64,000 bases of DNA from Eubacterium barkeri (GTDB lineage: Bacteria > Bacillota > Clostridia > Eubacteriales > Eubacteriaceae): assembly GCF_900107125.1 (NCBI RefSeq), contig NZ_FNOU01000007.1, forward strand, positions 1-64,000, in the 5' to 3' direction. Below are positions 43,187-50,358 of this stretch, piece after piece. Position 1 is the first letter of the stretch. Every line of letters begins with the position of its first letter. The notes below the pieces were generated by a model. It ran no database searches, was not told where the DNA came from, and saw nothing but the letters and a program-made list of their open reading frames with translations. The position numbers and the translations under genes are program-made.

Positions 43187-44104
43187 CTAAGCAAAAATAT
43201 CAGCAGGGCCCCACTCCCGGGGCAATCGAGTGGCAATGACATCACCGACAATATCCTTTTCATATTGATCGAAGGTTTTTCCCACCACCCCCATGGTAAT
43301 GGCCAGTTGTGGGGATAACCCCCGACGGATAGTCCGCAGGGCCGCCATAATCCCCCGGAGATCCACTGCCTTTGTGGAAATTTCCGAATGGAACGCCTTT
43401 TCCTGAAGATCCACAAAGATTCCGGCAAATTGCTCCAAGGCCTCTAGACGGCCATCAGGAAATTCATCAGTCAAAATTTTCATTAAAACCGGGGCCTCGA
43501 TTCTGGGAATGTCCACCACCAAAAACCGGGAGACCAAGGCTTCATTGAGTTCCTTCGTCCCGGCATAATCGTAATTCATGGTGCCGATAAAACGGGTTTT
43601 AGGATTCAGGGAGATTTTCTCATAACCCGGAACGTCAATAATCTTTCGATAATCCAGGGCAGAGTGCAGCACTACCAGGGCATCATTTTTGGCCATATTG
43701 ATTTCATCAAAGACCCCAAATCCACCATTGACGGCACATTCATAAACCGATCCCCGGCGCAGCCGCACTTCGTTATCAATGAAGGTATCCGTACCGATGA
43801 GGCTGGTACTGTCGGTGTTGACATGGAAGGAGGTATTCCATTGGGGACGGCCAAACAATCGGCACAAATTATCGGCTAAGATATTCTTACCTGTGGCCTT
43901 TGGCCCCGATAGCAGAATATTCTCCCCTTCCAGGAGTGCGGCGATACACATCTCCCAAATTTCTTTTCCATAAAAAACCATCTCTGTCCCGGGGATGCGA
44001 TCGGCCAGATCGGAAGCCAATGGACTGGTTTCATTAAAGGCCATGGCTGCCTGGATTAAGGATTCATCCACCTGTTGTTCTCTAAGCTTGTCTGCTAATA
44101 CCAT
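43187..44104 (-). CDS. MoxR-type AAA+ ATPase (NorQ/CbbQ-like)
   Basis: A 305-residue AAA+ ATPase. P-loop LLSGPKATGKN has Asn where Ser/Thr is usual after GK; Walker B is GGFGVFDEINMAK; the sensor-1 region is RFIGTMNYDYAGTKELNEALVSRF. This matches the NorQ/CbbQ branch, which works with a VWA protein (NorD/CbbO) to activate or insert cofactors into metalloenzymes such as NO reductase and Rubisco. Here it follows a VWA gene by 20 bp, next to the acs operon. The target is inferred to be CODH/ACS or another Ni enzyme, not shown. Confidence 0.88.
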   Translation of the reverse strand: MVLADKLREQQVDESLIQAAMAFNETSPLASDLADRIPGTEMVFYGKEIWEMCIAALLEGENILLSGPKATGKNILADNLCRLFGRPQWNTSFHVNTDSTSLIGTDTFIDNEVRLRRGSVYECAVNGGFGVFDEINMAKNDALVVLHSALDYRKIIDVPGYEKISLNPKTRFIGTMNYDYAGTKELNEALVSRFLVVDIPRIEAPVLMKILTDEFPDGRLEALEQFAGIFVDLQEKAFHSEISTKAVDLRGIMAALRTIRRGLSPQLAITMGVVGKTFDQYEKDIVGDVIATRLPREWGPADIFA

Positions 44105-44124
44105 TCTTCTTCCTTTTATTCCTC

Positions 44125-45888
44125 TTAAATCGTGATAATTTGCCGAATATACTTAATGACGATCTCTGAAAACCGGTTGATATCCCGGATATAGGCAAAA
44201 TCTACACCGTATATCAGTTTTTCAGCCGGAAGGTCCCGCTCCCGTCCGGTGTATACCCCCAAAACCATAATGCCAGCCTGTCGGGCTCTTCGGACTTCCA
44301 GGGCCGTATCCCGCACAGCGTTGATGCCCCGATAGGATTCCTCCATGGTAGTACTGCGCCCCTTGCCCACCTGGATATCGTTGGGCCGTCCGTCGCTTAA
44401 GACAATGAGGATACGGTTTTCCTCCGGACGCTTTACTAAATCATAGGTGACTGCTTTAATGGCCAGGCCATCCCGATTATTTCCCGAACAAAAGTACTCA
44501 AAGATATTCTCATTCGCTGCGTGAGGGGACTCGTAGTCCCTGAAGCGTTTGAGGATGGTGAAATCCAGAAAGCTGCTGTAGCCCTGGACCCGGGTAGGAA
44601 TGCCTGCTCCCGTGAGGGCCTCGGTTAAGATGTAGGCCTGGGCCGCCACCCGGTATTTATTCCGGCTTTGGGACCCGCTGGCATCGATGAGGACATCCAC
44701 CACATACCGCCCTTTGGTATTATCCACGGTACGTTCAAAGACCTTATGGTTATTGCTTCGCCCGATACGCCACAAGCGCCCGGGCACCAAAGCGCCGGCA
44801 TCTGAGGCAATGGCATCCACCACGTCCTCCTGGACCAGGGTTCGGGCGATGCTCTCGGTGAGCTTATGAATCGCCCGGCGAAAGATTCGCTGGTTTTCAC
44901 CATAAACCAATTTGTTCTTATTTTTATGCCGAGTGACAAAGCTATGTTGGAAGGCGTTATCACAGGCTGACCGCAGCACGCCGTCGGTCATATGAATCCG
45001 GCAGTTTTCGTGGATGCCCCGGCATAAACGCCCCTGGCGGATTAAAAGCTCCTCCGGGGAGAGATAGGTGTTTCCGAAATGCCGGGAAACCTGGCGGTAA
45101 ATGCCTTCTAAATCTTCCTCCCGGATTCTTAAAACCCGGGCTGGGCCTCCATCCAGAGCACCCGCACCTTCATCCAGGGTCCCTTCAAATAAAGCCTCGG
45201 CCAGTTCTTCCAGCTCCATTTCCACATCCTCAAGCTCATCATCACTATACAGCTCGTCCAGGAGGAAATCATTGAAATCACTGGACTGTGCCTTTCGCTG
45301 CTCCTCGGGGTTTTCCCCATTTTCTGATGGCAGGTATAAAGGAAAAAAGGATAGATAGGTTTTCTCCAGGCTGCGCAGCATTTCCCGGGTGTCCTTCTGG
45401 GACGCCGCCTCGGATATCGCTGATAGCAGCCTGCTGGTGGCCGTGTCCATTTGAGGGTTTCGACCGGATTTTCTTAGCACCGTGGCATACTGGGCTTTTT
45501 CCATAAGATCTGCGCTGTGGAGAAACAAAAAATGGGCGGCTATGGAATCGTAGGCCTGCTGCCGTAAGGTGGCCACCCCCGGACGCTCGGCAATCACACA
45601 TGCTTCCACATAGCTATCGGAAGCCAATTGTACCAGTCCCAGAAGGGTATCCTTGTCACATCCGGACCGGACCCGGCTAATCACAAATTTTTTAACCTGA
45701 TCCCACTGGATGAACCGCCGGCGGCCCCCAGCGGTAATGCCGTAGTACAGGGCAACCTCCGGGGAAATCCGACTCTTTTCTCCGGCATCGACACCGTCGT
45801 CATAATTTCCAGAAATCGTCCACATCATGTTGGAGATACGATTGTCAATCTCTGGTGTATCCGTGAGCCATTTACTGCCGTCCGCCAT
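44125..45888 (-). CDS. VWA-domain protein, NorD/CbbO-like partner of the MoxR ATPase
   Basis: A 587-residue protein. A long helical N-terminal region (~1-230) includes a very acidic stretch (ELYSDDELEDVEMELEELAE). The C-terminal von Willebrand A domain (~390-587) keeps a MIDAS site: VDVLIDASGSQ (DxSxS), then DGLAIKAVTYDL and VLSDGRPND. It probably presents a client to the ATPase through the metal-dependent adhesion site. ATG 45888 is set by GGAAGGA seven bases upstream; the in-frame TTG at 45918 is rejected. The acidic stretch could contact a basic or metal-bearing client. Confidence 0.85.
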   Translation of the reverse strand: MADGSKWLTDTPEIDNRISNMMWTISGNYDDGVDAGEKSRISPEVALYYGITAGGRRRFIQWDQVKKFVISRVRSGCDKDTLLGLVQLASDSYVEACVIAERPGVATLRQQAYDSIAAHFLFLHSADLMEKAQYATVLRKSGRNPQMDTATSRLLSAISEAASQKDTREMLRSLEKTYLSFFPLYLPSENGENPEEQRKAQSSDFNDFLLDELYSDDELEDVEMELEELAEALFEGTLDEGAGALDGGPARVLRIREEDLEGIYRQVSRHFGNTYLSPEELLIRQGRLCRGIHENCRIHMTDGVLRSACDNAFQHSFVTRHKNKNKLVYGENQRIFRRAIHKLTESIARTLVQEDVVDAIASDAGALVPGRLWRIGRSNNHKVFERTVDNTKGRYVVDVLIDASGSQSRNKYRVAAQAYILTEALTGAGIPTRVQGYSSFLDFTILKRFRDYESPHAANENIFEYFCSGNNRDGLAIKAVTYDLVKRPEENRILIVLSDGRPNDIQVGKGRSTTMEESYRGINAVRDTALEVRRARQAGIMVLGVYTGRERDLPAEKLIYGVDFAYIRDINRFSEIVIKYIRQIITI

Positions 45889-45920
45889 ACAGTCTTCCTT
45901 CCCGCTCCCATAGGGCAATC

Positions 45921-46136
45921 TTAAGCCTGATCCCTGTCAAAGGCCACCTTCGCCGCCATTAGGCGACCCTCAGCCCCCTTCATGATCTCCCAGGCTTCCT
46001 TAATTTCTGCAGATACTCCGGGGTACTCCCCAGCGACCCGCTCAGACCATACCCCATACTCTGTCCCATGGTCCTCCAGATGGTTAATCCAATGGGTTAT
46101 GAGTACCTTAAATAATTGCTGGTCCCCTGGCTTCAT
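45921..46136 (-). CDS. Small protein, truncated paralogue of the His-rich protein
   Basis: A 71-residue helical protein. QQLFKVLITHWINHLEDHGTEYGVWSERV aligns with LLLDHWAAHNQDHAVEYQKWVDKL of the His-rich protein at 46814-47188, and the second helix (EAWEIMKGAEGRLMAAKVAF) also matches. It lacks the His-rich arm. ATG 46136 overlaps the DUF3842 stop codon (ATGA) and has GGAGG nine bases upstream. The conserved H-W-x2-H-x2-D/H-H-x2-E-Y pattern may bind metal. Function unknown. Confidence 0.75.
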   Translation of the reverse strand: MKPGDQQLFKVLITHWINHLEDHGTEYGVWSERVAGEYPGVSAEIKEAWEIMKGAEGRLMAAKVAFDRDQA

Positions 46137-46570
46137 TTCAAACACCCTCCGGATTCTAACTTCATTTTAATTAAATCGGCGGCCTCACGGATTTGCAGGA
46201 GCAAGGGTTTCTTTTCCAGAGCCACGATGGCCGTCCCTTCCGGGAGGATGGGAATGAGGATTTTAATGGCGTTGCTGGCTGCAATGGCCTCCACCATGGG
46301 GGTGGTGACCTCCCCCATCATCCCATTGGGAATCATCATGGAGATGGCTCCCACCACCACATCCGCCCGGGCCACATTGTAAGCAATGGCATTTTCTCCG
46401 GTAGCGCCGCGGTTTGCACCTTTTTTCAGCATAGCTGCCGTCGCCAGGGAATTGGTTCCCAGGCCGTACACCATCACCTCAGCCGGAAGCTCTTCCTTTA
46501 GAATTTCAACAATCCGAGCCCCGATGCCCCCTCCCATACCATCCAGTACCGTAATAACCATTTCACGCAT
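46133..46570 (-). CDS. DUF3842 family protein
   Basis: A 145-residue protein with a Rossmann-like start (VITVLDGMGGGIGARIVEIL) and the block LGTNSLATAAMLKKGANRGATGENAIAYN and VGAISMMIPNGMMGEVTTPM. The family is common in Firmicutes; no function is established. ATG 46570 has GAGGA five bases upstream and overlaps the cooT stop region by 8 bp. Position between cooT and the MoxR-VWA pair suggests a role in the same maturation unit. Confidence 0.82.
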   Translation of the reverse strand: MREMVITVLDGMGGGIGARIVEILKEELPAEVMVYGLGTNSLATAAMLKKGANRGATGENAIAYNVARADVVVGAISMMIPNGMMGEVTTPMVEAIAASNAIKILIPILPEGTAIVALEKKPLLLQIREAADLIKMKLESGGCLK

Positions 46571-46763
46571 CAGTTTCCTCAATGAGGATTCTATGTTGGA
46601 GCAGCTGAACTTCCTTTAACCGTCCCCGGATGGATTTGGTTTCACCCAATAAATCGGATAACACTAAACCACCATCTTCCGATGGACGGATATCAATAAC
46701 ATAATCCATTATCTTTTCTTCATTACCTTGTTTGTTTACAAAAAAAGCGGCAGATTCACACAT
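46563..46763 (-). CDS. cooT: CooT-family nickel-binding protein
   Basis: A 66-residue protein matching CooT: MCESAAFFVNKQGNEEKIMDYV, then DGGLVLSDLLGETKSIRGRLKEVQLLQHRILIEE. In Rhodospirillum rubrum CooT is a dimer that binds one Ni(II) through Cys2; Cys2 is conserved here. It is expected to deliver or buffer nickel for CODH/ACS. It follows the His-rich gene by 50 bp and overlaps DUF3842. Confidence 0.86.
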   Translation of the reverse strand: MCESAAFFVNKQGNEEKIMDYVIDIRPSEDGGLVLSDLLGETKSIRGRLKEVQLLQHRILIEETDA

Positions 46764-46813
46764 GATTGTTCTCCTTTGATCTGTATTTCAATTTTCAATA
46801 TGCTTTTTAGGCT

Positions 46814-47188
46814 TTACGCTTCTTCCATCAATTTCTTTTTAGCGGCACGGAGATGATCATCCGCCTGGGCCATGAGGGCAATAGCCTCAGTTATAGCTCC
46901 TGCGACATCCATTTTTCCATCAGCGGTCAGCTTATCCACCCATTTTTGGTATTCCACGGCATGGTCCTGGTTATGGGCTGCCCAATGGTCTAAGAGCAGG
47001 GCAAGGACCTCTTGCTCCCGTCCCCCTGCAGCATGGGAATGGCCATGCTCACCATCATGGGCATGATCATGGCTGTGGGCATGACCGTGGGTTTCACCAT
47101 CATGGGTATGGGTATGAACGTGCTCATGGGTGTGTGCCCCTCCATCGTGGTCGTGATCGTGCAAGTGTTCGTGCGTATGTTCTTTCAT
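46814..47188 (-). CDS. Histidine-rich putative nickel/metal chaperone (CooJ-like in logic)
   Basis: A 124-residue protein. The first ~54 residues hold 21 histidines alternating with D, E, T and G (HTHEHLHDHDHD..., HGHAHSHDHAHD...). The C-terminal ~65 residues form a two-helix domain (LLLDHWAAHNQDHAVEYQKWVDKL, ITEAIALMAQADDHLRAAKKKL). His-rich Ni chaperones accompany CODH in other organisms (CooJ, with the His stretch at the other end), but I do not claim homology to CooJ. ATG 47188 follows AAAGGAGG by seven bases. It heads the seven-gene unit down to 42591. Confidence 0.8.
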   Translation of the reverse strand: MKEHTHEHLHDHDHDGGAHTHEHVHTHTHDGETHGHAHSHDHAHDGEHGHSHAAGGREQEVLALLLDHWAAHNQDHAVEYQKWVDKLTADGKMDVAGAITEAIALMAQADDHLRAAKKKLMEEA

Positions 47189-47227
47189 CAGAATGCCTCC
47201 TTTGCATTATTCATTATATTTATTATC

Positions 47228-47236
47228 ATTATAACA
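47228..47236 (-). promoter_or_regulatory. Extended -10 promoter of the His-rich/CooT/MoxR-VWA unit
   Basis: Minus strand TG-T-TATAAT, 40 bp before the His-rich start; no good -35. Downstream bases form repeated (G)ATAAT hexamers reminiscent of a Fur-family box; that reading is speculative. Confidence 0.5.
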
Positions 47237-47290
47237 GAGTCTATTGGGGCTGGCGAGAAAATCCACTGGAATGACGTCCATACCTGCCTA

Positions 47291-47317
47291 TTGAAAAGCC
47301 CCCTTAAGAAAGGGGGC
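47291..47317 (-). terminator. Intrinsic terminator of the acs operon
   Basis: Minus strand GCCCCCTT-TCTT-AAGGGGGC, an 8-bp perfect stem, then TTTTCAAT. It lies 40 bp after acsB, separating the acs operon from the next unit. Confidence 0.85.
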
Positions 47318-47357
47318 AGTCAAACAAAGCAATCATGCATTATAAAGGCAGGTGCCC

Positions 47358-49505
47358 CTACATAATCGCATCCATCTCAAGGGCTGGATGTCCTTTTTCA
47401 GTCAAGAATTCCAGAACAGCTTCAGAATCAGTGGCAATGGTTTCATCACACACCATATCGGTAAAGTTCTTAATACCGGTCATTTCTTCAACTGACTTAT
47501 TCAAACGTTCTGCAACATCATCTTTCAGCTCCTTAGGCATCCAAACGATCCGTTCGATACCGCCTTCAGCTGCCATGAATTTCTTGGAGGAAATAAAGTG
47601 ACGGCCATGGCCCATAAAGCCAGGCGTCTGCACCCCACCACCAGTCATTGATGCTAATTCACCAAAGGTCATGCCTGTGGGGGTCATATCCGGGAACTCA
47701 CGGTTGACAATGATAACGCCATTGGCTTCTGGCATAATCCCACAGATACATTCAAAGCAACCACAGGAGGTCATGGGGTCTTCCAAAATGGAGTACAAGG
47801 TAACGGCTTCGACCGCACCCTGGGAACATTTTGCCACAATTTCATTGACTTCTTCCCATGAACCCAGACGATCATCGATCACCTTTTTCTTTTCAATTGG
47901 CTGAGCCGGACCAGTAGGATCAAGTTCCTTAGTAGCCTTGCTATCCAGCCAGGATACAGCACCGCACAGACCCAAACGTTCCGGTGTAACCACGCAAACG
48001 TGGGAAGGTGCGAAGGACTGACAAAGGGTACAAGTATAGAATTGATCAACACTTTCATCGGTGAGGGATGCAAGACGGTCATCACGCTTGTCGTAAATGG
48101 GCTTAACCATTTCTTTTTCTAAACGAACGACATCTTCTTCTTTTGTGTACAAGGTTACAGAAACCTTGTCTACCACCTTACCAAATTCATCCAGCATTTT
48201 GGCATAAACCACTTCACCAAAGTGACGCAGACGGAAGCCAGCATCAAAGGCTTCTTTGGTTAGGCGGATCCAGGAGATATTACGCTGTCCAACGTGCATG
48301 GAGCCTTCAATATAGTTTAAGAAGTAATGGAGACGACGTTCCAGAACGGATTCGAAATCCGACTGCATGGCTTTACCAGCCACTTTAATTTCCATACCCA
48401 GGGGCAGGCGAACGACATCCACGCCGTCGAACATTGGATCGTCAATATCCGGTCCAATGATTTCAATGGAGTGATCTTCAATATCCCCTAAATCAACAGT
48501 GTGGACCAATTCCCAAGCCTTAGTACGGTTTCCACCGAATTCAGCCTTCATGTCATCCTTACGGACACGTTCCCCTTCAAAGGCAGAAGAAACGGACACT
48601 GGACAATCGATTTCGGTAATCTTAATCTTAATGCCCCGGGCTTCCAAAGAAGTTGAATCGGTTTTTGTCAGATCTGGCTGGTTGAGCAGCAGGGTTGGTA
48701 CTTCATTGATATAGGTTTCCGTAATGGCCGGGAATCCCAGCTCGATGGCACCAGCCCCAGCTGCGATAATTTTATCTGTCCAATCGTCAAAGACGTTGAC
48801 AAAGGCCATAACCCGGTCGCGGGTGTAAATGCGGTGTGCTTCCCAATCCCCTGCTGGTGTGTTCCCAAACATGATAGAAGCACGGATGGCGACAGAAACA
48901 ACATTGATGACATCTTCGATTTCATACCCACAGGGGATAACCCGAAGTTCAACGCCCATTTTAATATTTTGTTCTCTGGCCTGGTCGATACATTCCCCTA
49001 CCAAGTAAGTCTGCAGACCCTTGTTCTGGTAGGATTTAATGGTTTTAGCCAGCTGCTCCGGATCCTTGTGCTTCCCGATGATAACGGCGACACCGGGGAT
49101 ATCCTGGGTAACCAGGGCCACACCGAAAGAACGGACGACAGCATCGGTTAAGGAACCGTCCACCCATTCTTCGTGGGGATTACCATCCAAGTATTTAATG
49201 GCCTGGATGATTTCACAGAAAATAATGGAGGCCACGCCAGCATCCAATGCACTTTGCAGCATGGTTGTCCGATTAACTCGTTCCCGCCCAAGTTCCAGTG
49301 CGTGTTCTAATTCGCCAACGGTAGTGATTTTTTCACCAGTGATGGCGTAAATACAGGGCAGAGCGTAAGCGGTATCTGGCAGCTTGACCTGGGCATCCGC
49401 GCCCTTAGTGGCCAAGGCTTCCGCCACCATTTTTTCAGCACGGGTCTGGTACTCCGCCGTACCTCTAAAAATAACATCAAACAAATTGACTGTTTTTCGT
49501 TCCAT
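47358..49505 (-). CDS. acsB: Acetyl-CoA synthase (CODH/ACS beta/alpha catalytic subunit)
   Basis: A 715-residue enzyme that joins a methyl group, CO and CoA to acetyl-CoA, the central step of the Wood-Ljungdahl pathway. A-cluster ligands are in YTCTLCQSFAPSHVC (C-x2-C-x8-C), GLCGAVSW and the Ni-binding SCGCFEC (CGC). The N-terminal ~310 residues form the CO-tunnel/CODH-contact domain; the middle domain carries the CoA-binding region. The length matches acetogen ACS. Last gene of the operon, 51 bp after cooC, followed by a terminator. Confidence 0.97.
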   Translation of the reverse strand: MERKTVNLFDVIFRGTAEYQTRAEKMVAEALATKGADAQVKLPDTAYALPCIYAITGEKITTVGELEHALELGRERVNRTTMLQSALDAGVASIIFCEIIQAIKYLDGNPHEEWVDGSLTDAVVRSFGVALVTQDIPGVAVIIGKHKDPEQLAKTIKSYQNKGLQTYLVGECIDQAREQNIKMGVELRVIPCGYEIEDVINVVSVAIRASIMFGNTPAGDWEAHRIYTRDRVMAFVNVFDDWTDKIIAAGAGAIELGFPAITETYINEVPTLLLNQPDLTKTDSTSLEARGIKIKITEIDCPVSVSSAFEGERVRKDDMKAEFGGNRTKAWELVHTVDLGDIEDHSIEIIGPDIDDPMFDGVDVVRLPLGMEIKVAGKAMQSDFESVLERRLHYFLNYIEGSMHVGQRNISWIRLTKEAFDAGFRLRHFGEVVYAKMLDEFGKVVDKVSVTLYTKEEDVVRLEKEMVKPIYDKRDDRLASLTDESVDQFYTCTLCQSFAPSHVCVVTPERLGLCGAVSWLDSKATKELDPTGPAQPIEKKKVIDDRLGSWEEVNEIVAKCSQGAVEAVTLYSILEDPMTSCGCFECICGIMPEANGVIIVNREFPDMTPTGMTFGELASMTGGGVQTPGFMGHGRHFISSKKFMAAEGGIERIVWMPKELKDDVAERLNKSVEEMTGIKNFTDMVCDETIATDSEAVLEFLTEKGHPALEMDAIM

Positions 49506-49556
49506 ATAAATATCTCCTTAATACTTAAAGGGTGCTTCATGCATCCGTTAATATGG

Positions 49557-50342
49557 CTATTTCTTTTTTTCCTGGACGATGGTTTCAATAGCATCGCCCA
49601 ATTTAGCGGTCATTTCCCGGATTGCCGGTACGTCATAGGGAGAGTGTTCGTTCCGGTCTGACTCTGAGATTGAATCCTGATAATCGATGAAGCCAACGAT
49701 GTTTTCCGCACCAATACGCTGGGTGAGGAAATCCCGATCCTTCTGACCCCGTATTTTATTTCCAATGACATAGACCTGATGGATTCCGATATCAGCTGCC
49801 AGTTTACAGACCCGTTTATAGGTCTGAATACTGCGCACTCCAGGCTCCACTACGGTGATGAAGGCATCCACCGCCGAGGCGGTGCCCCGGCCCAGGTGTT
49901 CGATACCGGCTTCCATATCCATAATGACCATGTCCTTTTCGTAAAGAACCAAATGGGTCGTGAGCATCTTTAGTAGCACATGCTCGGGACAGACACATCC
50001 AGATCCGCCGAGATCGACAGTTCCCATGGTCAGTAGCTTAACGCCGTTGAATCTGCGGCAGAATTTTTCAGGAATATCTGCAACCTCTGGATTCATTTTG
50101 AAGAAGGCGCCATAGCCACCAGTGGTGGCATTGGTCCGTTCCTCCGCCAGATCCTTCATCTCTGAAATGGGCGTGATGGAATCGATCATTTCTTCACTCA
50201 TCCCCAGGGCCAGTCCCAGATTGGCATCTGGATCGGCGTCTACAGCAAGGACTTCATACCCTTTGTCCGCAAAATACCGGCTTAAGCAAGCGGTAATTGT
50301 GGTTTTCCCCACACCGCCTTTTCCCGTCAGTGCAATCTTCAT
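49557..50342 (-). CDS. cooC: CooC-type nickel-insertion ATPase (second copy; AcsF-like position)
   Basis: A 261-residue MinD/NifH-like ATPase. Deviant Walker A GKGGVGKTT, the Ni/Zn-binding CxC in GSGCVCPEHVLL, and VIMDMEAGIEHLGRGTA (Walker B). It catalyses ATP-dependent Ni insertion in CODH (CooC) or ACS (AcsF). Location between acsA and acsB favours a role in one of these; which one cannot be read from the sequence. Paralogue of the copy at 58274-59044. Confidence 0.92.
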   Translation of the reverse strand: MKIALTGKGGVGKTTITACLSRYFADKGYEVLAVDADPDANLGLALGMSEEMIDSITPISEMKDLAEERTNATTGGYGAFFKMNPEVADIPEKFCRRFNGVKLLTMGTVDLGGSGCVCPEHVLLKMLTTHLVLYEKDMVIMDMEAGIEHLGRGTASAVDAFITVVEPGVRSIQTYKRVCKLAADIGIHQVYVIGNKIRGQKDRDFLTQRIGAENIVGFIDYQDSISESDRNEHSPYDVPAIREMTAKLGDAIETIVQEKKK

Positions 50343-50358
50343 GCAATCATCTCCTCGG

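Noticed and set aside
46872-47365. Plus-strand frames through the His-rich gene (Met/Val/Gly-rich)
   Set aside because: They mirror the CAT/CAC-rich His codons of the real gene on the other strand.
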